Positions 1-10,314 of a DNA stretch of 64,000 nucleotides are shown here, piece after piece. The notes below the pieces were generated by a model, which saw nothing but the letters and a program-made list of their open reading frames with translations, was not told where the DNA came from and ran no database searches. Origin of the DNA: Reticulascus tulasneorum (lineage: Eukaryota; Ascomycota; Sordariomycetes; Glomerellales; Reticulascaceae); the NCBI GenBank assembly GCA_001557505.1, contig LSAX01000013.1, forward strand, positions 310,001-374,000, read 5' to 3'. The position numbers and the translations under genes are program-made. Each line of letters begins with the position of its first letter. Within the stretch, counting starts at the first letter, position 1.

Positions 1-2
1 TC

Positions 3-2963
3 GATATAGTTGAAGTCCTTCTCGAAAGGGGAGCTGATGCCACGCCAAGAACCAAGCACGGCTGGGCGCCATTGGATATGGCGTCAGAGGGTGGATACCT
101 CGAGATAATACAACTCCTTATCGAAAAAGGGGCCGATGTGAATAATCAGAACGAAGACGAAATAACGGCAGTTCACGGGGCCTGTTCGCTAGGGCAAATT
201 GACGCCTTTAAGCTCCTTCTCAAGAATGGAGCTAATATTGAAACAGATAATAAGGCCGGGTGGATGCTATTACACACGGCTTCATACAGGGGGCACTTCG
301 AGATAGCCAAGCTCCTCCTCGAGATTGGAGCCGACATTGAAGCAGAAGATTCGGACGGATCCACACCATTATATCTGGCTTCGGTAGGTGGTCACCTTGA
401 AGTGGTTAAGCTCCTTCTCGAGAATAAGGCCGACATTGGGACAAGAACCGATTTGGGGTGGACGCCTTTGAGTATAGCTTCGCAACTTGGACACCTCGAG
501 GTAGTTAAGCTGCTTCTCGAGAACGGGGCAGACTTAAAGACAGGGAACCAAGATGGATGGTTGCCACTACACGTTCCTATACCAAACAACCACGTCGAGA
601 TGGTTAAACTCCTTATCGATAATGGGAGCGATATTGAAGCGAGGAATAATGACGGATGGGCAGCATTAAGCGTAGCTGCAGAGCATGGATGCCTAGAGAT
701 AGCTCAACTTCTGTTACAAAGGGGAGCTGATGTTGACCCTGAACATAAAGATGGATGGACACCGCTATCGCAGGCTTCACTCGAAGGTCGCGTAAAAGTT
801 GCTCAGCTACTTCTCGAAAAAGGAGCTACTATTCATACGAGGAATAAGGACAGGTGGACACCGCTAATATTGGCCGCACAAAACGGACACCTCGAGGTCG
901 TTCAAGTCCTTCTTAGAGAAGGCGCAGACGTTAACACTCGAAATAAGGACGGGTGGACACCGCTATTATTAGCCTCACAAAACGGACACCTTGAGGTTGC
1001 TCAACTCCTTCTTAGAGAGGGCGCAGACGTTAGGGCTAGAAATGAGGACGGTTACACAGCTTTACTGATGGCTGGGAAGTTCGGACATCTAGAAGTGACT
1101 AAGCTCCTTCTCGACAAAGGAGCAGACGTCAACGCGGCTACTAATCAAGGACTTACTCCACTGATCGCTGCCTCGATGGATGCGCATTTCGAAATAATGA
1201 AGCTCCAGATTGAGAGGGGGGCTGATGTCAATGCGGTCGACAAGGGCGGATTGATGTCACTATATGGTCCTTCGTTGAAAGGCCATCTCGGAACAGTTGC
1301 ATTTCTACTTGAGAAGGGGGCTGACGTGAAAGCGGCTACGGAGAGAGGATTCACTCCATTACTTGCCGCCTCGACGGATGGACATCTCGAAGTGGTTAAG
1401 CTCCTTGTCGAAAAGGGGGCTGACATAAACGTGGTTACTGATGATGGATTAACGCCACTATATAATCCTTCGGTAAAGGGGCATTTCGAGACGGTTAAAT
1501 TCCTTCTCGAGGAAGGCTTTAATAACATCAACACGACCACTGCAGCAGACGGATTCAGTCTATTGATTGCTGCCTCGGTGAATGGGCATTTCGAGATAGC
1601 TAAGCTCCTTTTGAAATACGGGGTTGATGTTAGATTGGCTAGCCATGAAGGGGTCACACCAATCGGTATCGCTGCGATCTATGGGCAACTTGAGAATGTT
1701 AAACTATTTCTCGAAAATGGGGCGGACCTCGTTGGCGAGGGCATAGCGACACCATTAAGTGAAGCTGCAGAAAATGGACATCTCGAGATGGTCAAGTTTC
1801 TTCTCGACCAAGGACTTGACATCGAAGGGACTAATGAGAACGGGCGCACCGCAGTATGTGCAGCCTCGATGAATGGACATGTCGAGGTAGTCAAGTTTCT
1901 TGTCGAGAAGGGGGCTAACCTGGAATGGGCAAGTGAGGAGGGATATAATCCAATGCAAAGCGCTTCGGAGAATGGCCATCTCGAAGTAGTCAAGCTCTTG
2001 ACTGAGAAGGGGGCTGATGTTAAAGCGGCAAATCAGCAAGGTTGGACAGCTCTATTCCGGGCTTCGCGCGGCGGGCACCTCGAGGTAGCCAAGTTCCTGA
2101 TAGACCATGGGGCCGATATCGAAGCTAGAAACGGGAGCGAGTTGACACCACTACATATGGCCTCGAGAGAAGGAAAGCTCGATGCAGCTAAACTCCTTCT
2201 CCAGCGAGGTGCCAGCCTTAATGTGGCCGATAATCGCAGACGGACACCATTACACATGGCTTCAGAATATGGACACGTCAAGGTTGTCAAATACCTTCTC
2301 CAACAACATGCCGACCCCACAATGGTGGATGAACTGGGGTGGACACCACTACACCTAGCGTCAAGGGCTGGACACGTCAAAGTGGTCCGACTTCTTCTTA
2401 GAAGCTCCGGCGTTGGTGTTACTACCAAGGATTATACTGGTCGCACACCACTTTTCCTCGCCTCCGTGCGGGGACATGAACATGTAGTGCGATTACTACT
2501 CTCTATATCCCCGTCGGAGCTCCATACCAAGGACAGGTACAACGCAACTCCGTTATTTGCGGCAGTAAGACACAGACATGAAAGAGTGGTAGAGCTGCTA
2601 CTCAATACTGACAATACCAATGTCGACTCTAAGGACTGCTTTGGTCGGACGTTGGCATCGTGGGTGGGTAGCCCAAATACTCGACTCTCGGAGCTTATTT
2701 GTCGCCATACGACCAAGGCAGACTTATCAACCGACGCTCTTGAAGCAGAAAGGGACAGCCCGCTCGTGACATACAATCCAGCGTTATCTTGGTGCGACGT
2801 CTGCACGTTTTACATACCCAATGACGCTGATTACTACTCATGTTTGATATGCAACAGTGGCAATTTCATTAGCTGCTTAGAATGCTTCAAACATGATATG
2901 CAGTGCCTGGATGGTACTCACAAGTGGACATTGCGTAAGGCAGACGTCAAGAAAGATGTGTAG
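3..2963 (+). CDS. Ankyrin-repeat protein with C-terminal ZZ-type zinc finger (5' end outside window)
   Basis: The frame is open from the first bases of the window, so the gene begins upstream. The first in-frame ATG (72) lies in the middle of a repeat and is unlikely to be the true start. The visible part (about 986 residues) is nearly all ankyrin repeats of 33 residues with the GHLEVVKLLLEKGADV-type core, roughly 27 in a row. The last 65 residues change to a Cys-rich module with CDVC, CLIC, CLEC pairs and a His (starts WCDVCTFYI), which resembles a ZZ zinc finger. Ankyrin repeats bind proteins. In fungi such long arrays are often the sensor end of NLR-like proteins with an N-terminal NACHT domain, but that part is not visible here, so the NLR assignment is only a possibility. 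A decayed HET gene lies 3 kb downstream, which fits an incompatibility/immunity neighbourhood. Confidence 0.9.
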   Translation, partial: DIVEVLLERGADATPRTKHGWAPLDMASEGGYLEIIQLLIEKGADVNNQNEDEITAVHGACSLGQIDAFKLLLKNGANIETDNKAGWMLLHTASYRGHFEIAKLLLEIGADIEAEDSDGSTPLYLASVGGHLEVVKLLLENKADIGTRTDLGWTPLSIASQLGHLEVVKLLLENGADLKTGNQDGWLPLHVPIPNNHVEMVKLLIDNGSDIEARNNDGWAALSVAAEHGCLEIAQLLLQRGADVDPEHKDGWTPLSQASLEGRVKVAQLLLEKGATIHTRNKDRWTPLILAAQNGHLEVVQVLLREGADVNTRNKDGWTPLLLASQNGHLEVAQLLLREGADVRARNEDGYTALLMAGKFGHLEVTKLLLDKGADVNAATNQGLTPLIAASMDAHFEIMKLQIERGADVNAVDKGGLMSLYGPSLKGHLGTVAFLLEKGADVKAATERGFTPLLAASTDGHLEVVKLLVEKGADINVVTDDGLTPLYNPSVKGHFETVKFLLEEGFNNINTTTAADGFSLLIAASVNGHFEIAKLLLKYGVDVRLASHEGVTPIGIAAIYGQLENVKLFLENGADLVGEGIATPLSEAAENGHLEMVKFLLDQGLDIEGTNENGRTAVCAASMNGHVEVVKFLVEKGANLEWASEEGYNPMQSASENGHLEVVKLLTEKGADVKAANQQGWTALFRASRGGHLEVAKFLIDHGADIEARNGSELTPLHMASREGKLDAAKLLLQRGASLNVADNRRRTPLHMASEYGHVKVVKYLLQQHADPTMVDELGWTPLHLASRAGHVKVVRLLLRSSGVGVTTKDYTGRTPLFLASVRGHEHVVRLLLSISPSELHTKDRYNATPLFAAVRHRHERVVELLLNTDNTNVDSKDCFGRTLASWVGSPNTRLSELICRHTTKADLSTDALEAERDSPLVTYNPALSWCDVCTFYIPNDADYYSCLICNSGNFISCLECFKHDMQCLDGTHKWTLRKADVKKDV
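843..1039 (+). repeat. Two adjacent near-identical 99-nt ankyrin units
   Basis: Bases 843-940 and 941-1039 align with a period of about 99 nt. They share long identical blocks such as cttcttagaga and ggcgcagacgtta, and the flanking units are more diverged at DNA level. This suggests recent tandem duplication or gene conversion within the repeat array. Confidence 0.75.
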
Positions 2964-4151
2964 GCGGTTCGTGTATGTATCTACCAACTTGGCTACTCCC
3001 AGTAATAGTATGCTAAACCGATCACAGTATCTAACTTGGGTGACAATCTGGACATGAAGGGGAGATTCAGACACAGCCCTGTTATGTATATTAAGATGGG
3101 ATCATATCGTATTTTCCCATATACACGACCAATTTCTTTCTGAGTTCGTGAACAGGTGGAATTGCTTAGGCAAGTCTGGTCCAGCTACTGGCCGATTGAC
3201 TGAACTCCGGGACGCATTTATGAAATTTCACACCTAGAGTGCTACCAAGTTTCCACGGCTGTGGCCCGAGCAGCATCTGGACGAATTCATCTCCATTTGG
3301 TCTCACAACTGCAAACTTCGACAGACCGCAACGTTCTCGTCCAGGCTTCGAAATTACATGGGCTGGTCACTTCTCACAGGAGCAAGTCAAACGCGCAAGT
3401 TTTAATAGACAGCAATATTCAGAATTAAGCCATGTCGGACGATGGACCAAATTTCTCACTCGGAACGTGCCGCCTATTCAATGCGTGCTTGCCATCGTCT
3501 CGATAGTATACCGACCTGTTGAGCTAATGTCTCTCGTGGGCAGGCTTAAGGTGATTTCTAATACTCTCTAGTCGCTAGCATATGTCAGAGCACACCTGGC
3601 AATGCGGAGAGCACTAGAGATTATCGAAGGCAGCTATTGTGCATCTAATCCACAGGCTGGAAAGACAGTCCCTACCACCGCCGCTGCAGCGTATTTCTGG
3701 CTCAAGTTGGAAGAGCAACTCGCGGACTTCGCTACTATTCTGGTTCATGGAGTCTCACTGCATGGTCTGTTAGTGCGGCGGAGCTCCATCTACCTAAATA
3801 GCCGTCATAGTCATCACCATCCCCGCACTCGAAACGTGCCAACCCCAGATGCTGGGCCGAACCCGGCAAAGCAACCCCCCGAAACCGTGATTGCAGGTGG
3901 TTTGTAAGCGGTGATACCGGCGATAACGACGAGACCTGCGCATCCGCTTTACTGCTTCCGGTCGTAGTGCGAGTGACGCTGGACGCCTATTGTCCACACG
4001 TTGTTGGGATGAAACCAATCTGCTTTTTGCTCGCATGGTGCGGGTTTTGGCCAACCGAGGAAAAAGACCCCGCACGGCGCGCCGCGATACGGAGTACCAG
4101 CCAATCCCATGACGCCAGGGGTAATGACGTTTTTTTCTCCATGATGGTCGA
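2964..4151. other. Intergenic, no supported gene
   Basis: This stretch holds only short open frames (3239-3571 and 3602-3907 on the plus strand). Their translations start with GTG or lack recognisable domains, and no splice pattern joins them convincingly. They could be remnants of an old gene, but I cannot name one. Confidence 0.5.
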
Positions 4152-4160
4152 TATAAATAG
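4152..4160 (+). promoter_or_regulatory. TATA box of the aldo/keto reductase
   Basis: TATAAATAG lies 138 nt before the ATG at 4298, a plausible distance for a fungal core promoter. The assignment rests on the motif and its position only. Confidence 0.5.
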
Positions 4161-4297
4161 GGAGGCGATCTTAACTGTCGTCCACTTCCCCGTCAAAAGA
4201 ACGAGTTGCTAGATCTTAGTCATCTGCTGCGCTGTCTCGTCACACTAAATCAGCATCATCACACTACAGCTTAGTATCCCACAAGTCGACGTAAAAG

Positions 4298-5500
4298 ATG
4301 GGCACACCAGAGGTTCCTCCTCTTCTGAAGAAGTCGGTGGAGAATTCCAAGTGCGAATACAGACGCCTGGGAGAAAGCGGGTTGAGAATCTCTGTTCCCA
4401 TCTTCGGATGCATGAGTTTCGGTGATCCGAGAACCCTTCCGTGGGCAATTGGCGAGGAGGAGGTGAGCTTTGCCCTCACCGTTCACAGTCTGGATGAAGT
4501 ACCGCCAAAATGGTCTAACCCCCGCAGGCTTTCCCTCTTCTCAAGGCCGCGTATGACAGAGGTCTCAACACGTGGGACACAGCCAACGTGTACTCCAATG
4601 GCGTTTCCGAGATCATTATTGGAAAAGCGATCAAGAAGTTTGAGATCCCGCGCCATAAGCTCCTCATCCTAACTAAATGTAACGGGGGTGTTGGAGAGGA
4701 ACCTGGTAAGTTGAATCTCGCGACTGTGCACTGCCAGTTCTAACCCACAACCTGCAGAGGCACGGAACTTTGTGTTCAAGAATGAGTTCGATCTTTCCAA
4801 GGACTATCAAAACATGTTCGGCCTATCCCGTGCCGCAATCTTCAACCAAGTCGAGGCATCGCTGAAGCGCCTGGACACTCCTTATATCGACCTCTTGCAG
4901 ATCCATCGCTTTGATCCAAACACTCCTCTTGAGGAGACAATGAAGGCACTCCATGATCTCGTCCAGTCCGGAAAGGTCCGCTACATCGGCGCGAGCAGCA
5001 TGTGGGCCACACAGTTCGCCCGTCTGCAGTTTGTCGCCGAACGCAACGGCTGGACCAAATTCATCAGTATGCAGAACCACTACAACCTGCTATACCGCGA
5101 GGAGGAGCGCGAGATGAACCGATTCTGCAACGACACCGGCGTCGGTTTGATTCCTTGGGCACCGCTCTGCCGCGGGCACCTAGCTCGACGACCCACGGAG
5201 TTTGGATCTACGGAACGGAGCAAAGGAGAGAAGGAGAGCAGCCCGGGCAGCCACGGGACTGTCGAGCCAGATCTAACTATCATCAAACGGGTGGTGGAGA
5301 TTGCGGAGAAGCATGACTGGCCGATCGCCCATGTTGCGCTCGCGTGGATCAACAAGCGTGTGGCAAGCCCGATTATTGGGTTTAGCAGCATTGAGAGGAT
5401 GGACCAGGCCATCACGGCCAGGGGCAAGGTTCTCACAGCAGAGGAGGAGAAGTATCTCGAAGAGCTATACGAGCCAAAGGCAATCTCTGGACATGCTTAG
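4298..5500 (+). CDS. Aldo/keto reductase (AKR), 361 aa
   Basis: NADPH-dependent carbonyl reductase of the AKR TIM-barrel superfamily, probably cytosolic. Three exons restore one frame: 4298-4462, 4528-4705 and 4758-5500, with introns of 65 and 52 nt (donors GTGAGC and GTAAGT, acceptors CAG). The catalytic tetrad is visible: Asp72 and Tyr77 in DTANVYSNG, Lys105 in LILTK, His164 in LLQIHRFD. The C-terminal cofactor region contains [12 protein letters not shown]. The N-terminus [21 protein letters not shown] is typical of the voltage-gated-potassium-channel-beta-like / aryl-alcohol dehydrogenase branch. Similar proteins occur in secondary-metabolite clusters (for example versiconal hemiacetal acetate reductase), but no synthase lies nearby, so the substrate is unknown. 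A TATA box lies upstream. Confidence 0.93.
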
Positions 5501-6025
5501 ATGAAATCTAGATAGTCCGATGATAGTGATTCGAAACATACATGGTCTAGTTTAACAGCAATCTCATGACTCGCCGCAAGCAACGTCGTGGAATCCGTCC
5601 ACGCGAAAGCACTGCATGCTTGTGGGTGGTACAAAGTAGTTACCTTGAGCATAAATCTATAGCTAGGTTGCAAAAAATCAAAACGCAATAGGTTGAGACT
5701 TTGGAGCAGTTCAAGTGTCAGACTTAACACGACTTTGGAACTCATCGACATTTTCGAGCTCTAAAGGACGCGACTTGAGATATCATGCTTGAATTACATG
5801 CGGTACGTCACAATTGCGGTTAACCACCACTCGCTCCTACTCGACGCCACCAGAAACCTCAGCCATGGGGGGGACTTCAGCCCCAGCTAGAGAGATGCGG
5901 ATTTGGTTCAACCAGCTCCTCTTTCGCGTTCCAGGAAACTTCCAGCATTCAATTGAACCACTGGAGGTAACCTATCACCGTAGCACCGCCTTGTAAATTT
6001 CTCTACTTCGGGCCACATCACAGAC
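5501..6025. other. Intergenic, nothing recognised
   Basis: About 0.5 kb between the reductase and the decayed HET gene. No credible open frame, RNA gene or repeat was seen. Confidence 0.5.
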
Positions 6026-7260
6026 TTGTTTGGCGGCATGGAGCACCTCCAGAATCTCGTGGCCCATAAGGTGAAACACCTCCTCACGCCAGCGGTTGCC
6101 GACCCACGCTTCATGTACGACCGCCAGGGGTTCTGGAGATTTCCGGAAAGGAAATCGGCTCCGATCGCAGAGCTATGGGCGCCTCCAGACAAATCCAAGC
6201 TCAATGCCGGGGAAAGCCTATGTTTTCTCCAACATCGGATGTACTTCGCCGTCGTGCACGAAGTACCAGGCCGCATCGTCGAAGACTCTCCAATGCCGCT
6301 TGAGATGAAAATGTTCTCCAGAAACGGGATGGAGAACGCAGTACATTGTCCACAGCACGTACCTGTGGTCTGCGGTGGTGGCCTGGATGGCCGCCGAGGA
6401 GTACGGCGATATTGAAGTCCAGAAGGACAGGATCCACAAGGTACTGAAATTAGTGACGGAGATAGTACAGATCCTCAAGGCAATCTTGGATGCAGATGAT
6501 CGGGGCGAGATAGACTATCTCAAAGGTAGCGACCGGGGGAACACCGGCTACCCAATCGGCATGCCCATCTGCCTTCTAGGCGAGGTGATCACGGGCGCGG
6601 TGGAAGCAATATACCTGGAGCCCAGAGACGTCCCCAGCCTGGGAGCGTGGCCGATGGGTGATGGTTTCCGCAAATTCTACCTCCGGTTTCAACGGGCTGT
6701 GCAGCTCCGAAGCAACAGCGGTGGCCCGGAATGGGCAGGGGGCACACTCAGTCCTCGCGTATGCGTCGCCGACGGCCAAGTTCGCTCCTGGAACTCAACC
6801 CTATGAACTGCTCCGATAAGGAATGCAAAGCGTTACCGCCACCCGGAGACAGTCCAGCTCATATTAACGAGGACTGTTGTTGCAATCTTGTCAGCCTCTC
6901 GGATGAGGATTGGGCGACGCTCTCTTCCCTTATCAGGCAGGGAGTCACTCCCATATTGTCGGTTTCGAATCAGCCAGAGGAGCCCGCCAGAGCGGAATTG
7001 CACATTAAGGGATTCTCTCCTTCAGACAAGTCCTCGCCCTGTATCACTATTTCCCACGTATGGTCCGACATGCTCGGGAACCCACCGACAACTCCATGCC
7101 ATCATGCCAGCTGCTAAAATTCCAGCAGACCGTTAATCAAGTAGTTGGCCAAAATATGGCGTCGTTCAAGCTGGAGGAACCAGTGTACCGGATGTATGGC
7201 TCGCGTGCAGAAAGTGGAGGACGGGGTCACGTACGTAAAACCGCTGTCAGTGTTTGAAAT
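6026..7260 (+). pseudogene. Decayed HET-domain (heterokaryon incompatibility) gene
   Basis: Pieces of one protein occur in successive different frames: 6026-6415, 6375-6806, 6731-7117 and 7060-7257. The third piece carries the hallmark start of the HET domain, CITISHVWSDMLGNP. The natural continuation (NSMPSCQLLKFQQTVNQVV) lies in another frame just downstream, so there is a frameshift near 7080. Upstream pieces look like the variable N-terminal region of long HET proteins (MEHLQNLV at 6038, then VVAWMAAEEYGDIEV in another frame). The middle and C-terminal HET motifs are not found in any frame before 8.1 kb. HET proteins trigger cell death on non-self fusion, and this copy should be inactive. 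Introns could explain some frame changes, but the break inside the HET motif has no splice sites. The family call is from memory of the motif. Confidence 0.75.
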
Positions 7261-8106
7261 TGTGTCGAGGCGGAACCGTGGGCAACATGGAAGAACGGCG
7301 AATAACTTTCGGACGGGTCAACGAAGGCCACGAGATGAAGCCCCCGTTGGACGAGGTGTTCGAATGGGAGGCACCCCTGTCTGGCGAGGCGGAGTTTCAC
7401 CCGCCAAAGATATTTTGTATTGGACAGCTTTCAGCGATTCTATAACTCAATCATGCCGCGGGAATTTTAAGTGCGCGAGTATCCTTCAAGTACGGTGTCT
7501 CTCAGCCGGGGGTGGTACCACCGCGACGTATAACCAACGAGAAGGGTTTTATCTGAGGCTCTGAAGATATTCTTCAATTGGTAAAGTGCATGCTTTGCTG
7601 GCGTCTTTCGACGAGCTTATTATTGTTTGACATCATCCATCTCAGTGCTGGCTACTTCTTATGACGACTAGCAGTCAGAGTGGTTCGATTTACTCGAATA
7701 ATCTGGAGAACTTGGCAACCCAGGAAATCCTGGCTAATCACACAGTTATGACTTCAATATCCAACCTAGAGCTTGCGGCACTCTTCCTTGGCTCCTCTGG
7801 TTGAAGAAGAGTTATGGGCAAGATCAGAGCACGGTATCATCAGGCGCAGGAGGTGGTGGGCGGGAGCCCGATCCGTCGACACAGCCACCCAACAGCTCCA
7901 GCACATTGCCAATCAGACACACCGTACGGAGTACAGCCGCATGGTCATGAAATGCGGGCGTTTAAATACAAAGGGAGGTAGACATGAAGAGACAGCCTTG
8001 CGGAAGACTGCACATTTTTTCTTATATCCCTTGCGCTGCCTCCCATTTGTGTTGGTGGAACTCAGTCGTTAACAATTGCCTGTTTTGACAAGCCCGGCCA
8101 CCGAAC
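7261..8106. other. Intergenic, possibly further HET remnants
   Basis: Only short frames (such as 7145-7564) with no complete domain. The first few hundred bases may be the tail of the HET pseudogene. No RNA gene or repeat was seen. Confidence 0.4.
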
Positions 8107-10314
8107 ATGTCAAATTCAGCTGTTCAAGCACAATGGAGCATCAGCGAAACCTCACAATCGGCAGTCTCTGTCATGAGAGGTGTCCTGGCTGCTGCGACGA
8201 GTGACAATATCCAAGTCCTTGCCATCATAGCTTGTCGGCAGTTCGGGAGCACGCTTGCCATAAGTACTGAGACAGTATACAAGGTTGAGCATATCCTACT
8301 TCCGTCGCCAGACCCAGCTGTCATCGGTTTTCTGAAAGGGCATGTCGGCTTCTTCCGAGATGACTGCGCGACTCAACTTGGGAACAGCAATGCGGGACCC
8401 CGCTTCCTCGGACTAGCAGCCGCTCTCATCACATCTCTCGGTGTCTTCCATAGCGCTAAGGCCCTTGACATCATGCTGAGAGCCACCACAACGGACCTGA
8501 CACTCCTACCGACAGTGAGGCAGTTGAAAGATCTGTTAGGAAGCCTCGAGGCTAGATCCTACCGATGTGGCTTTTCTGACTCCGTTGCGGGCTGGCAAAC
8601 TCTGCTACGAAAGGAGGTTCTTCCACGCATCTTTCCAGATCAAGAACAGCTTACGTCTGTACGGCACCTGCGCGGGGCCATTTTCAACTCATTTCCTTCG
8701 CCGGAAGCAATCGCCGGCCTGGTCGATGTTTTCCGTCAAGTGGCTCGTATGGGCCCTTCCACGATTATCGGAATAACGATCAGGGTAGGCCCAGCTGCTG
8801 CGTGGGTTTTGGCATTTGCACAATGGTGCATCGGACCACCATCCTTGTATGTAGAGGGTAAAGGAGCGGTTCTTGAACAGCCTGCCTCGCGAATCAAGAT
8901 CGTTATCCCAACCGCAATCACCGATACAGATATGCCATTGGAAGTAACCGTACACCACCAGGTCAATAATCTTTCTCAACTTCTTGGCCCGTCATCTCCG
9001 GTTGCAATGTGCGGGATGGTCACAATCGAGTCATACCGAACTTGGCTGCTTCAGGGACTCGGCTTCGAGGACGGACTGCGTCGGACACTTCGCGAAGCAA
9101 TGGAATACGCTATTCCTCAGGTTTTATCCAAAATGAAATGTGGAATGTTCTCGCATCTTGGCCAGGATTTGGGTTCTGCACAAAGGCGATTTTCAACCGA
9201 CAACTACTTGGATCGTTGCCGGCTTAGTCCGCTTCCAGATATCCGCACGATTGCGAACGTATGCACCACCTTCCTAGCCTTGGATGAACCAGTTCAATTC
9301 GCGTCTCTGGAGAAGGGAATGCTGATTGCCGACCTTCCACTGGTTTCCCGCCACTTGCAATCACTGATGGAAACATGTCGATGTAACCAGTGCCGCAGGT
9401 CTAAGAAGAGAGGTGTCGACCCGGACTCGAATAATGATAACTGCAGTAAAGATTGGTTTTTTCGAGAATTGTCCTTTGTGATGATGGATATCTTTGCTCT
9501 CTCGCTCTTCGATTCCCCAGCACCTCTCTTGATAAGGCTCTCTCTTACCAGAGAAGGAGGCATTCCACTGATGAATACCATGCTTAAGGCTATCAAGACT
9601 GGGAAAACCTTTGTGTTTGACGATATGGAACTCCTCGAGTGGGCTAGGAGCATGATTGGACACGTTTTCGACGAGGAGGATCGAAGCTTGATCATGACCT
9701 CTGCGAAGGGTCAAGTGATCTACCCAGCAGTTTTTGACACATTCCACATTGAAAGACACGGTTACCTCGGAATATCTGTTCTACCAGGGACTCTAAGACA
9801 TGAAGGCGACACATACGACGTCGTCTCTTCGCCGTATGACAACGAACAGGAGGCTCATTTTGACCTGCCCCCTTTTCCAGAAGTTTCCCAACCGATGAAT
9901 CTCTTCAGAGCCTTCAAATTCTCATGGAATATAGCGGTTCAAGACAACAAAGAAATTCACGCCAGTCTTATGTTTCAGCCCAGCACAAGAAATGCCTCGC
10001 CGGTCGTGAAGGACCCTCTATCAATACTCGTCTCCTTGAGAGACACACTGTTGCTGGAAAGCTGCCTTCATGGCCCTCGTGCCCCACTCCTGACTGCGGA
10101 CAGATTTTGCTCGTATGCGTCTCCTTGGGATGAACATGAGGAGGCTTTAAGTTCGACCTCCCGAGTTGATGTTATTCCGGTGGATGGTGCGAATAATCTT
10201 CGTTGCCTTGCACTTGCATGTACAAACGCAGCATCTCTTCTGCGACGAGATTCATGTCTAGCTTGTTGTCTCAATGTCTGCAGAGATGCCGGCATCCATA
10301 TTCTTATCCTTTGA
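8107..10314 (+). CDS. Uncharacterised 735-aa protein, single exon
   Basis: A single open frame from ATG (context aacATGtca) to TGA with no intron. I recognise no named domain. Visible features are an N-terminal half with hydrophobic helices (around residues 215-240, ITIRVGPAAAWVLAFAQW), a short Cys-rich motif CRCNQCRRSKKRG around residues 423-435 that could bind a metal, and a largely globular C-terminal half ending hydrophobic. The block PTVRQLKDLLGSLEARSY followed by GFSDSVAGWQ looks like a fungal lineage-specific conserved region, but I can attach no function to it. Its neighbours (HET pseudogene, ankyrin protein) suggest an accessory region. Coding status is supported by length and normal amino-acid composition. 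Confidence 0.85.
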   Translation: MSNSAVQAQWSISETSQSAVSVMRGVLAAATSDNIQVLAIIACRQFGSTLAISTETVYKVEHILLPSPDPAVIGFLKGHVGFFRDDCATQLGNSNAGPRFLGLAAALITSLGVFHSAKALDIMLRATTTDLTLLPTVRQLKDLLGSLEARSYRCGFSDSVAGWQTLLRKEVLPRIFPDQEQLTSVRHLRGAIFNSFPSPEAIAGLVDVFRQVARMGPSTIIGITIRVGPAAAWVLAFAQWCIGPPSLYVEGKGAVLEQPASRIKIVIPTAITDTDMPLEVTVHHQVNNLSQLLGPSSPVAMCGMVTIESYRTWLLQGLGFEDGLRRTLREAMEYAIPQVLSKMKCGMFSHLGQDLGSAQRRFSTDNYLDRCRLSPLPDIRTIANVCTTFLALDEPVQFASLEKGMLIADLPLVSRHLQSLMETCRCNQCRRSKKRGVDPDSNNDNCSKDWFFRELSFVMMDIFALSLFDSPAPLLIRLSLTREGGIPLMNTMLKAIKTGKTFVFDDMELLEWARSMIGHVFDEEDRSLIMTSAKGQVIYPAVFDTFHIERHGYLGISVLPGTLRHEGDTYDVVSSPYDNEQEAHFDLPPFPEVSQPMNLFRAFKFSWNIAVQDNKEIHASLMFQPSTRNASPVVKDPLSILVSLRDTLLLESCLHGPRAPLLTADRFCSYASPWDEHEEALSSTSRVDVIPVDGANNLRCLALACTNAASLLRRDSCLACCLNVCRDAGIHILIL

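Noticed and set aside
1145..1657. Antisense open frames inside the ankyrin gene
   Set aside because: They are mirror products of the periodic ankyrin codons and show the same 33-residue period.
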